Shown in pieces: positions 23,640 through 59,274 of a stretch of DNA of 64,000 nt (within the stretch, counting starts at the first letter, position 1; every line of letters begins with the position of its first letter). The DNA lies in NCBI RefSeq assembly GCF_029633865.1, contig NC_079219.1:52785121-52849120 (forward strand), given 5' to 3'. A program made the position numbers and the translations under genes. The notes beneath the pieces are model-generated. The model made no database searches. It was not told the DNA's origin and saw nothing but the letters and a program-made list of their open reading frames with translations. Origin of the DNA: Lampris incognitus (lineage: Eukaryota > Chordata > Actinopteri > Lampriformes > Lampridae).

Positions 23640-24075
23640 AGCGACAGTCGCCTAGCGTTGACGGTGCTTTAGGTGTCGTGGGGTGGAGGTGTGTCGGAGG
23701 TGTCTGGCTGGGAGAGCGGGCCTCGGATCGGCTGAGGGAGCTGAGTCTGCTGCACCCTGCGGGCGCAGGGACCACGGCCCTGCCTGGAGCTGCGCCCGAG
23801 GAGGAAACACCGAGCGCGGTCAGACAGGACGTGGAAGCGGGGCAGGCTAAGCTAACTGCTAGCCCATGCAGACAGGCAGTTCCGACAGTCATCCTGGCGT
23901 TCGCTCTCTCGGACAGTGATTTTTTTTTTTTTAATATGTTTGATATATTTGTTTTGTAGGGTTTTTTTGTAGTTTGGATGTGTGTTTTTGTCTTTGTGTT
24001 GCACTGCTGGGGGAAACGATATTTCGTTTCATTCATGTATGCCAGTGCATGGAATGGAAACGACAAATAAAAGTT
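23640..24075 (+). repeat. Unclassified interspersed repeat, LINE-associated
   Basis: Shares blocks with 40930-41445: GCTGGGAGAGC, GGATCGGCTGAGGGA, GGGACCACGGCCCTGCCTG, and GCTAACTGCTAGCCCATGCA. It ends with an AATAAAAGTTCCCCGATTCC-type tail. It could be a LINE 5' region with its own 3' end joined on. Family not identified. Confidence 0.55.
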
Positions 24076-24079
24076 CCCC

Positions 24080-25240
24080 GATTCCTGATCTGGAAAACAG
24101 CCGATAAACTGCCATTAACGCCACAGGACAGAAGAGGCAGGAGATGGGGTTGCCAACCGTTCCTTAAAATAAGGAATCGTTCCTTATTATATATATATAT
24201 TATAAATAATATGTGTATGTGTGTATAGTGTAAGGCACATTATATTTGTTATGCCCGCGCTGCTCCGTCCATCCAACCCCCGTCCCTGTCCCCTGTTCCT
24301 TATTTCCATTTCAAGGAGGTGGCAACCCTAGCAGGAGACAACATATGATGTGACGTGATTCAAAGGAGACACCAAACCGTGACTTGCACCCTGCTGGGCC
24401 TTTATTTTGCCCGCCTATGAACAATTTCACTGTGATTTGTTAAATTTCAATGGGACGTTTAGGATGGGTGGGGCAAGTTCAGACAGGAAGCCCTGCTGAC
24501 AGTTGACCTCGTCAGTCTAAACACTATCATCCACCCCCGCTGAAGGACAGCCTATCTAACAAGAGGAACTACCCATTGGTGCTGCATCATTTCAGTGGTT
24601 GCCCATCAACCCCCGCCTGCCACCTGTTAGGACGTGCCTTCACGTTCTCTCTGTCTGTCTGTATTCAGGACTGGGCTCGGTGCTTTTGGTGAAGGCACTC
24701 TTGCATTGGGTCAGCGGTCTTGGGTGGGGGGCAGTTGTGCACATTCCAGTGAAATCATAAATAAGAGGGGAAATTCATAGGGACAGTGCTTAGCTGGTGA
24801 AGATATTCATCGCATGGAGAGATGCAGCTTTCTGGTCAACAATCATGCACTTGTGTCCCCCCCCCCCACACACACACATCACACCTCCCTTCAGGCCTTG
24901 CTCTACAAATCAAATGACAAAGAGAAAAGAAAGCCCAAAATGTTGAGGTGGAGCTAAAAAATGAGGAAAAAGTCAAGTCTCCAATTAGCGCCTTTTCCTG
25001 TGTGAAATCTCAGCCCACACTTTGACCCAGCTATCATGTGCTTCTTGCAAATACAAAACACCATAGTTCTTCCACATTTCAATAGACAACAGTTTGGGGA
25101 AGAATCACAAACTGAAATTCATCATTCACCATCTCTAGGACTTTTCCTCGAGTTATACGAATAATTCAAAAAACAGTGAAATGTGTCATGTCACTCATGT
25201 CACGGTTTCTGACCAACTGGTCCTTTTTTCTTTTTTTTTT
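24080..25240. other. Intergenic DNA
   Basis: No gene recognised. It contains a short TA run at 24187-24200 and a C-run followed by CA near 24858-24880. Confidence 0.3.
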
Positions 25241-25248
25241 GGTAAGAC

Positions 25249-25655
25249 ATGCACATGCTAACCAAGCAGGTGAGCATGATGGAGAGTTGGGCGTTTAGAC
25301 CCAGACATGTGCAATACTGTCTGCTGGCTTCGTGCATCGAGGACTCATGTCTGGTGTTTGAAACGCCAGACCTCATGCTCTTTAACAACCTGAATCGGAG
25401 AAACCGCAAATCTCATTCTCTCAGTGACACTCCCCGTCTCACAACAGGTATGAGGGCAAAACAAACGTTTGTGTTAATGATCTTACATTCAATTACATCT
25501 ATTATGAAAATACATGCTTAGCAAAATCCAATACTCTGCTGGAGTTTGAATGAAGAAATAATTCTATATGGTCACCGCTTTCAAGGCTCTGAGGAGCGTT
25601 GGGCTGATTCATATCGACCTCAAACCAGACAACACTGTGCTGGTTAACCAAAAGG
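25249..25655 (+). pseudogene. Fragment of a HIPK-like protein kinase
   Basis: Two stretches on the plus strand recall the homeodomain-interacting protein kinase family, which has expanded in fish. The first (to 25447, followed by a GTATGA donor) reads CLVFETPDLMLFNNLNRRN and SLSDTPRLTT, like the kinase hinge and helix D of HIPKs. The second (about 25568-25655, followed by GTCAGT) reads TAFKALRSVGLIHIDLKPDN, containing the catalytic-loop motif HxDLKPxN. No acceptor AG precedes the second piece, and neither the ATP-binding lobe nor a DFG exon is visible nearby. I therefore treat it as a broken kinase copy. It could instead be part of a live gene with exons I missed. Confidence 0.6.
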
Positions 25656-26590
25656 GTCAGTCTTCCTGGTGTTAAACGCATTGACTTCAGTATGGCTGTT
25701 TGGACGTCAGAGGTTTAAGCTCAGTGGTGCTCTTCAGCCTGCTGGTTACAGGTGGTGTGTGTGTGTGTACATACACACAGGGTGTTGTGATGCGTCTAGT
25801 GCAGCAGTGTGTAGTTGGAGGGAAGGTGCATGTGTTCTTCCAACCCGCTTGTGTCCTTCTTGCCCTTAGCTTGCTGCCGCTGGCTAGCCTTTGTGGCGAA
25901 TAGGGAAGCATCCTAGCGTGTAAGCCTTCCCTTGCCAGTACATAGCCTCTCCTTCACCAAGACTCCTGCCAGGCCTCCCCGTGGCCACACATGGTAACTG
26001 GGGTCTTGCGGGCCCAGGCTAACTTGGCAGGGGATCTCGGAGCAGCAGTGGGCCCCAGAGATATGGTGTGCAGGCCCACCCTGGTGGACATGCCCTAGCA
26101 CCTATCAACCACTGCCCCGCTGCCTTGTGGGTGAGTCTGGAAGACATAAGGCTAAGGGAGCTTACCCCAACAGAAAAGCAAGCTGTGGCGGTACGCTTCG
26201 AGGCGGTTTCCGAAAAACTGGATTTCCGGCAGCCCCCTGCAGTTGTGTGGAGGTGCCGGTCGTCTAGGGGTCCCCCTTGCCATCGGAACCATCTCCTCTA
26301 CAATCAAGTCATGTGGCGTTGGGAGAAGCGCACCCCCCATGCCACTTTAAAAACCATCTCTGCGCAGGTATCTTCTGCTATCTGAGTCCTCAAAGGACCC
26401 ACAAATAGAAGAAGATGGTCATCATCGGGCACGATGGACAACCAGCAAGCAAGGTTACAGGTGAATGACACCTGGAGCATCCGTCCAGCAGGGTGCCTGA
26501 GGTTATGCAGTTCTGCTGTCAGTGAGAAGCTGAAGTTGTGCTGCTCTTTCATACTTGTGAGGATAAATGTTAAAATTGACCATTCTCAGC
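25656..26590. other. Intergenic DNA with unassigned repeat-like sequence
   Basis: GC-richer than its surroundings from about 25900 to 26430, with CTGAGTCCTCAAAGGACCCA and GAAGAAGATGGTCATCATC motifs. It looks like a decayed repeat, but I cannot name a family. No coding region is supported. Confidence 0.3.
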
Positions 26591-26595
26591 TGCTG

Positions 26596-26862
26596 AAGAA
26601 GTTTCCATCCATCCATCCATCCATTATCCAAACCGCTTATCCTGCTCTCAGGGTCGCGGGGAAGCTGGAGCCTATCCCAGCAGTCATTGTGGGAGGAAAC
26701 TGGAGCACCCGGAGGAAACCCACGCAGACACGGGGAGAACATGCAAACCCCACACAGAGGACGACCCAGGACGACCCACAAGGTTGGACTACCCCGGGGC
26801 TCGAACCCAGGACCTTCTTGCTGTGAGGCAATGCGCTAACCACTGCACCACCATATTACAGT
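26596..26862 (-). repeat. SINE-B, copy B2
   Basis: SINE-B reversed. Seen on the plus strand, it begins with CATCCATC repeats (the tail). It then shows CCGCTTATCCTGCTCTCAGG, GGAGAACATGCAAACCCCAC and a B-box complement GGGGCTCGAACCCAGG, and ends CTAACCACTGCACCACC. Confidence 0.8.
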
Positions 26863-26915
26863 CTAATTTCATTTTATATCACATAGTTTTTGTGCTTATT
26901 AATGGTTTTGCATCC

Positions 26916-28845
26916 TATAACCCAGCCACTGAGAATGCACAAACCAGTGCATTCTTAGTACCGGTCCCAAGCCCGGATAAATGGGGAGGGTTGCGTCAGG
27001 AAGGGCATCCAGCGTAAAACCTTTGTCAAATCACATATGCGGATCATAAATCAGATTTACATACCGGATCGGTCGAGGCCCGGGTTACCAACGACCGCCA
27101 CCGGTACTGTTGGCCAGCAGGGTGCTGGTGGAAACTCTGCTACTGTTGGGAGAAGGAGAAGGAGAGGGGGAAGGCATGTCAGGAGAAAGCGGGAGAGGAG
27201 GAAGGGTAGGAGTGTGAAGGTGAGAGTCGGAACTTTGAATAGTCGCACTATAACTGGTAAAGGGGGAGAGCTGGCTGATATGATGAAGAGACGGAAGGTA
27301 GGTGTACTGTGCATGCAAGAGACCAGGTGGAAGGGGAGTAAGTCCAGGAGCATCGGAGGTGGGTTCAAACTCTTCTGCCATGGTGTGGATGGGGGATCAT
27401 GGGAGGAGAAATGGGGTAGGGGTAATTCTGAAGGAAGAGTATGTCAAGAGTGTGTTGGAGGTGAAGAGGGTGTCGGACAGAGTGATGAGAATGAAGCTGG
27501 AAATCAAACGTGTGACGATGAATGTTATCAGCACATATGCCCCGCAAGTTGGGTGTGAGATGGAAGAGAAAGAAGAATTCTGGAGTGAGTTGGAGGAAGT
27601 GGTGGAGAGTGTACCCAGGGAAGAGAGAGTGGTGATTGGAGCGACAGGCACTGGGTGGTAGTGAAGAGTTGCTGGATGGCTGGGCAACTACTGCAGAAGT
27701 GGTGGGGAGACAGCTAGGAAGGTACCTGATGTGTCACTTGGACAAAGGAAGGAAGACGAGGAGACTTGTTGGTGGAATGAGGAAGTACAGCAAAGTATAC
27801 AGAGGAAGAGGTTGGCAAAGAAGTGGGATAGTCAGAGAGATGAAGAAAGCAGACAGGTGGTATTGTAGGAGGAAGTTGGGAATGGCAGAGAAGTATGTAG
27901 GAGTGGTGCAGGATATGTATGAGGGCAGTGTGACAGTGGTGAGATGTGTGGTAGGAGTGACGGATGGGTTTAAGGTGGAGGTGGGATTACATCAAGGATC
28001 GGCTCTGAGCTCTTTCTTGTTTGCAATGGTGATGGACAGGTTGACGGACGAGATCAGACAGGAGTCTCCGTGAACTATGATGTTTGCGGATGACATTGTG
28101 ATCTGTAGCGAGAGTAGGGTGCGGGCTGAGGAGAGCCTGGAGAGGTGGAGAAGAGGAATGAAAGTCAGTAGGAGCAAGACGGAATACATATGTGTGAACG
28201 AGAGGGAGGACGGCAGAATGGTGATGATGCAAGGAGTAGAGGTGATGGAGGCGTATGAGTTTAAATACTTGGGGCCAACTGTTCAAAGTAACGGAGTGCG
28301 GAAGAGAGGTGAAGAAGAGAGTGCAGGCAGGGTGGAGTGGGTGGAGAAGCGTGTTGAGTGATTTGCAACAGAAGGGTACTAGCAAGAGTTAAAGGGAAGA
28401 TTTACAAGATGGTTGTGAGACAAGCTATGTTATATGGATCGGAGACAGTGGCACTGATGAAAAGACAGGAGGCAGAGACACGGAGGTGGCAGAGTTGGAA
28501 GAAGCTAAGATTTTCATTGGGAGTGATGACGAAGGACAGGATTAGGAACGAGTATACTAGAGTTAGGGGGACAGTTCAGGTTGGACGGTTTGGAGACAAA
28601 GCAAGAGAGGCCAGATTGAGATGGTTTGGACATGTGTGGAGAAGAGATGCTGGGTATATTGGGAGAAGGATGCTGAATATGGAGCTGCCAGGGAAGAGGA
28701 GAAGAGGAAAGCCAAAGAGGAGGTTTATGAATGTGGTGAGGGAGGACATGCAGGTGGCTGGTGTGACAGAGGAAGATGCAGAGGACAGGAAGAGATGGAA
28801 ACAGATGATCCGCTGTGGCGAAGAAGATAAGAAGAACAAGTAGCA
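26916..28845 (+). mobile_element. RTE-type LINE, copy 1, with two internal deletions
   Basis: The 5' part starts CCAGCCACTGAGAATGCA. The endonuclease region is readable in pieces: RVGTLNSRTITGKGGELADMMKRRKVGVLCMQETRWKG (27223-27335) and VISTYAPQVGCEMEEKEEFW. The reverse transcriptase palm motif is MMFADDIVICSESR (from 28077), followed by the RWFGHVWRRDAGYIGRRML tail (from about 28619). Against copy 2 at 42868-46378, two blocks are missing: near 27645 (about 370 bp) and near 27857 (about 770 bp). The frame is also broken, so the copy is dead. It encoded an AP endonuclease and a reverse transcriptase. Confidence 0.85.
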
Positions 28846-28904
28846 GTAGTAGCAGTCTTGGTTGTGTGTGTTTTGCTTTTGATGCATGACCAACTTAACG
28901 GGAA

Positions 28905-29332
28905 CAATCACGGTTTTCAACATTTCCTCTATAGACATATTGTAGGGATAACACTCCATTCGCAGCCATAATACTGAGCCAGCTTCGGTGTGTCTGAAAT
29001 GCCGTATGACAGTGATGTTACTGGTAGACAATATGTGGATTTGAAAACTTATGGGCTGCATTGTATAAGAAAATAAGAGTAACAATGCTACATGCCACTG
29101 CATGTTGTAGCACTGATATTCCCATTTTCTTATACATCGCAGCCTATCGGCAACCCAAGAAGCAAGTTTTCACATTCACATATTTTTCACCAGTGATGTC
29201 ACTGGTGAAAAATGTTTTCCACAATTTGGGCAGCATTTCAGAGACGCACAGAAGACTGCTCCGTATTATGGCTGCTAATGGAGTGCTATCCCTACAATAT
29301 ATACATAGAGATGATGTTTACAATCATGATTG
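28905..29332. mobile_element. 428-bp fold-back (hairpin) element
   Basis: Nearly the whole stretch is one imperfect inverted repeat. The outer arms pair ATTGTAGGGATAACACTCC (left) with its complement near 29282-29300 (right). Middle arms pair TGTATAAGAAAAT with ATTTTCTTATACA. The centre pairs GCTACATGC with GCATGTTGTAGC around a loop near 29094. The right arm is longer by about 45 bp. No reading frame is seen. It looks like a MITE or fold-back transposon, family unknown. A SINE-B fragment abuts its right end. Confidence 0.75.
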
Positions 29333-29452
29333 GCGGCCTGTCCAGTGTGTCTCCCCACCTGCCGCCCAATGACTGCTGAGACAGACCCCAGCATCCCGCG
29401 GCCCGAATTCGGATAAGCGGTGTGGATAATGGATGGGTGGATGGATTATGGA
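29333..29452 (+). repeat. SINE-B, 3' fragment B3
   Basis: Only the 3' third of SINE-B: GGCGGCCTGTCCAGTGTGTC, then GCCGCCCAATGACTGCTGAG, GGATAAGCGGTGTGGATAAT and the TGGATGGAT tail. It directly abuts the fold-back element. Confidence 0.75.
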
Positions 29453-31157
29453 TTGGTTGATTTATTAAATGATTAATTCACCAGCTGATTTGACTGATTG
29501 ATTGATTGATTGACATATTGTTTTGCATCCAGTGTGAGGGACTTATTTGACACAATGGCTGGCTGCCCGTTGGCAGACTTGCCTTTGGAGGCTGACAGTC
29601 GTGCAATTGATAAGCCAGAAAGGCGAGTGACTCCCCCCCCCCCCCCCCGTTTATCTCATTCTAAAGAACTGCCTGAAATTGCAGAAAAATTAAAATGTTA
29701 ACCATGAATAAACAATACCATGTAGCGGCGACTACTAGGCGATATCCCGTGGTGATAACATTACTCTGAATACCTGCAGATCAACTGAAGCCTCACGAAG
29801 CGAGTAGCAAACCTCGCCTGCCTGCACTAGATGACAATAAAACATCCCCGACTGGCCTAAACAAGCAGGTCAATTCATTCCCAATGGTAAAAAAAAGATC
29901 ACACCGCCATTCAAATGCAGTAAAATGCACATTTTTCCATTTGGGCTTCCCTGCCTTAACTACGCGGCGGAGATCAGGGCAAAGCTTTTGCAGAAATACT
30001 TCACGAGGCTGCAGTACGTCAAACGGAAGTCTGCACAAGATTTTACATCCTTTAATAAATCGTTTGATAAATTACAATCTTGATTGCAACCATCACAAAA
30101 ATACATTTTGATAAAACAGATTTGTAGAAAGGACTGACTTAATTACATCGAATCAGATGTGAAAGAACACACTTGGTAGAGCGATAACTGACGCCTGTTT
30201 CGGAGCGGCGAGGTCAACGGTTACCTAACAGCTCCAACAGCTCCATGTTGGTGTAAAAAAGAAGAAAAAAAAGGTCCTGATCTTTTTTTTTTCCAGTTAA
30301 AAACATCAGAGGACAGCATGTAAACTGAAGAACTTTTTTGTTTTTGTTTTTTTGGCAAAACACAACTACTAGGCATTATGTACAGTTAACTTATGTACGC
30401 AAGTATCACATTTATGCATTCTGATCGACTGATTTAACAAACGGCACACTCCCAACAATATATCTCATGGTGAAACAAAGCAATGATGCGGAATAGAAGA
30501 CAAAAATAAAACATCTTTACAAAATAATTCCTTAGGCTCTTTGCGAAAAGTGCTTCATGAGCTATCAATTGTCTCATCTCTCATTTTGTAGCGTACCATT
30601 AAAAATGGTCATTAAATGATCATTAAATGATCCCATTTGATCTAAAATGCAAGGATTCAGCACTTTTTGATTTGCATTTTTAACCTGCGTTCCCACGAAC
30701 TACACTGTATGCACATAAAAAGCACCTGACTAGTCAGTATGGAGATGGGAACTGTGCTGGCGGCTGTCACGGATCGCACCGTACATCAGAACGAAGAGGG
30801 CATACACAGCTATTGTCATGGCCAAATCTACACGGGGTTATGGAAAAATGAAAACGAACGCTATAGGGTGATAGCACTGTAGGAAGTTAGTAATACTGCA
30901 GCCTTTCCTACTATAAAAAAGTGATGTTCTTGGGCTGAGTATGAAAACTCTAAACTCACAGTAATCAGACATCAGGTCAACAATGAGCCAGCATCAACGA
31001 AGACAGTCATGCGAGAAAAAGACAAATTTCTAGTTCCGGTCTGATCACAACAAACGTTTTTGACACTTCACTGGACTCAGGGTGGCTTAAATTTCCTTAG
31101 ACAGAATAAATAATTGTCCTTTGTTTCTTACGCGAGGGGCCTCCAAAGCATCGGTCC
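29453..31157. other. chn2 3' UTR and downstream DNA
   Basis: Lies after the chn2 stop codon on the minus strand. AT-rich, with no other coding region recognised. A C-run sits at 29633-29648. Minus-strand poly(A) signal candidates exist (for example TTTATT at about 29460 read on plus), but I cannot choose among them. Confidence 0.4.
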
Positions 31158-56076
<24,919 letters not shown>

Positions 56077-56250
56077 CTGTCAGACAAAAACACACATTAA
56101 CACGTTCCTCTGACGTATGCATCCATATCACTGCAAACCGCAGACGTGTCGAAACAGTTTCGATCCACTAACCAAAAGCACCAAAATCAATAGGGAGCAA
56201 ACCAGTTGATGCATGAAGTCCTCCGTGGTGCACACCCCGTATCAAAAACA

Positions 56251-57310
56251 CTAGAAGGACCAAGGCGGTCATTTTGACCGTTGTGGATTTTCAAAGTTTA
56301 ATAATTATGTGTGTGTGTGTGGGGGGGGGATTCAGAGCTGCCGCTCCCTGAATGCTCCGAAAATTGCATATATTTGCATTAAAATTAGTTTTGCATAGTC
56401 TTCAATGTGAAGCGCTTTGGGTGTCTAGAATAGTGATACATGAATGAAATTATCATTAATTATTATTATTATTATCAATTGCACAAAAAAGTTATATAAG
56501 ATCTACCTAAAACGACCATTAGCGGCCAATTTGCGCGTCATCGTGCGCGTCATATCACTATTTATGACGTGTGTTGGTCGCGTCATTTCCTTCGTGAAGT
56601 TCGTTGCTGTGTCCTAGAAACACACTAGCGTCCTCAAATGCAGAGTAATGGTCTAAACTTGATTATTTCTGGGTACAGACGCCGTTACAGACGCACCATG
56701 ACTACCACCGAGGCGTTGCAGTATTTACAGGCGTTGGACAGCGGCCATTTTGAATTGTTTGAAAAATAGTATTAAAGTTGTTAAAATGTTAATTTTGGTG
56801 TCAGTAGTTTCTTAACAGACATACTAACATATGTAATGTATTAATATCTCAACTGGGTATTTATCTTGACAGAATATAGAGTTTAAAAACCGTGATCGGT
56901 CATATTGACCACCCATGGTCGTTCTAGTAGTTTTTAAGTTCCGGCCGTTGTTTGGGATTGTTTCAATATTTATTTTCAGTTTTTTTAATATATATATTTC
57001 ACGTTTTATAGACCTTTGTTACATTAAGAATATGCGTTTTCCATTTCTTTCAGGTAATATTTTCACTTTTTCAATTTTGCTATTCAAGTTCGACCATGCC
57101 TCTCTGAAGTTTGTTTTAAAATAGTATTAAAGTTGTTAAAATGTTAATGTTGGTGTCAGTTGTTTCCTAACAGACATACTAACATATGCAATGCATTAAT
57201 ATCTCAACTGGGTATTTATCTTGACAGAATATAGAGTTTAAAAACCGGCGGTCATTTTGACCGCCCATGGTCGTTTCAGGTAGGCGTGAAATCCCGGTCG
57301 TTCTAATCCG
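56251..57310. mobile_element. piggyBac-like element, internally rearranged
   Basis: Left end CTAGAAGGACCAAGGCGGTC followed by ATTTTGACCG; right part has the matching inverted GGTCATTTTGACCGCCCATG with a TCGTTCTA end. A block of about 165 bp (TAGTATTAAAGTTGTTAAAA to CCATGGTCGTT) occurs twice, at about 56767-56927 and 57121-57277. A short plus-strand frame at 56698-56769 (MTTTEALQYLQALDSGHFEL) could be the start of a transposase. Superfamily assignment rests on remembered end motifs. Confidence 0.55.
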
Positions 57311-57498
57311 CTTTCTGACCACCACACTTACTAAATTCAAGGGTGACATGATGCAACAGGAGCAAAGATGTGCACAGCTCATCTCCCAGTGGCCTATATG
57401 ACACCGGGTACACATGTTTAGTCATTTCTATAAATAGAGATATTTCACAATGGCAGGCTTTGTCCGAGATGCTCACAGTTTCTTAATCCCCATGACTG

Positions 57499-57646
<148 letters not shown>

Positions 57647-57649
57647 AGG

Positions 57650-58318
57650 AACCAGGCCTCTGTGGACCTGGCATGCTTGAAGTGTGGGGAAAAGCTCAAA
57701 GGAAATCAGTGAAGCTGGTGAGAATGAAATCGGGGAACGTGTGGCATGCAGAAAAAATCGGACTGCCAACGCCTCAGACATGCCAAAACCCGGTGAAATT
57801 GGGTTATTAAACAGAAAAGAGAAGCCAGCATGCGAAGCTGCCTTTACCCCATTTCATTCTGGCACTGCTTAGCTCCTGAACAGGATCTTTGGCAGGTTTT
57901 ATCAGCACCGATCCGGTTTTCTGTATGCACAGTGCATATTTGACCAGTTTAAGATGGAAACGTTTCCCAGTACAATGCTATCAAGTGGCATCGAGCCACA
58001 GCAGAGTCGTTTCGTTTTCCACATCTCTGCTGTCCTGCAGGCATCCAGCGAGCGGTACCAACCTTTGTTACCAACAGAGACAGTCTCTATTCATTTATAA
58101 ACTATCCTCTTTATACTTACAAGACAGATGGTAGTACACAGACTCTACCGATGATGCTGAGGACTAAGGCGGCAGCTTAGCGTTATTTTCAATGACTGCA
58201 AAGCTCTGCAGCCTGTTCCTTATCCAGCCCAGCTACAGCACACAAACTGCTGTTTGAGGTTGGTCAAAGTCAAAACCACAGCAGCTTCTCCAGGCAGCGT
58301 GGTGTGTGCGTGTGTGGA

Positions 58319-58356
<38 letters not shown>

Positions 58357-59270
58357 GGGGGTTCTGGATTGTGAATCTTGGTATTTTGACAGGGTGAACC
58401 GGCAGTAGATGGACATCTTCCACCGCCACGTTTGAGACCTGGAATGCTCTCAGTAAGTCTGACAGGTGGATCTGAAGGGGGAAATTTCACCGCTGAACCA
58501 CTTTGGTGTAACTCATTTATAAAGAAAACTGTTTTTTCCTGTTCAGAGAGCCTGCCCCACCGTTACTACATGTACCAGAGAAGCATTGACGAGGACACAA
58601 CTGTCTGGACTCGCCGTTAAAGCCGTAATGCTTTTAATACGCCCGCCCACCCTCTCTCTCTCTGCCCCCCCCCCGTCTGTCCGCCCCCGCCCTCTCTCTC
58701 GCCTGCAGACTTCATTTTTTTTGCTTCCCATGTATTTGATGTGATATGACGCATTATCCTTAGGCGGTACTAACAGAAATATTCATTCTATGTACATGGG
58801 GTAAGTGTGGTCAAGCCATCATGTGATTGTATGGCGCTCTAGCCTGGGGTAGCAGGCCAGATAAACCCCCCGCCAAACTACACCGGGGTGTTACGGCCCC
58901 AGTGCCGTGTGTTGTGTATGTGTGCAATCACCCTCCTGTATACAAACCTAGGGTTTGTTTTATGGGAGGGGGTTAAGGCCCCCGTGCCGTGTGTTGTGTG
59001 ATTTTCTCTCTCCAGGTAATGCCCCGCCTCCTATGGAGCCCAGGTGATTCCATTTCCTCAGCTTGGTATAAAACTTGGGGAGAGACGCTCAGCTGAGCCA
59101 GCGGGCAGTTGTTGGCAACCAGAACGAGAGCACTTGTGTTAATGGTCAATACTCCTTTACAAGGGGGGTGAAAGTTGTGTTAATGAACATCTGGACAGTG
59201 CTCTGGGTCACATCTATTATGTGATCCACCTTAAACAACCGCAAGTCCTCTTCATCTAGAGCAATGTCTC
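57650..59270. other. DNA upstream of the known chn2 exons
   Basis: Expected to hold or flank the missing first chn2 exon on the minus strand, but I could not find it here. There is a GT run at 58318-58353, C-runs near 58664, and an approximately 30-bp direct repeat (GTGCCGTGTGTTGTGT at about 58901 and 58984). Confidence 0.35.
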
Positions 59271-59274
59271 CCAG

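Noticed and set aside
23539-24066. 175-codon minus-strand frame
   Set aside because: Spans the junction of the L1-like LINE and a different repeat; not a single gene.
58860-59240. Solo LTR, suggested by a TATAAAA box and a direct repeat
   Set aside because: No matching target duplication or TG...CA ends could be fixed, and no partner copy is seen in the window.
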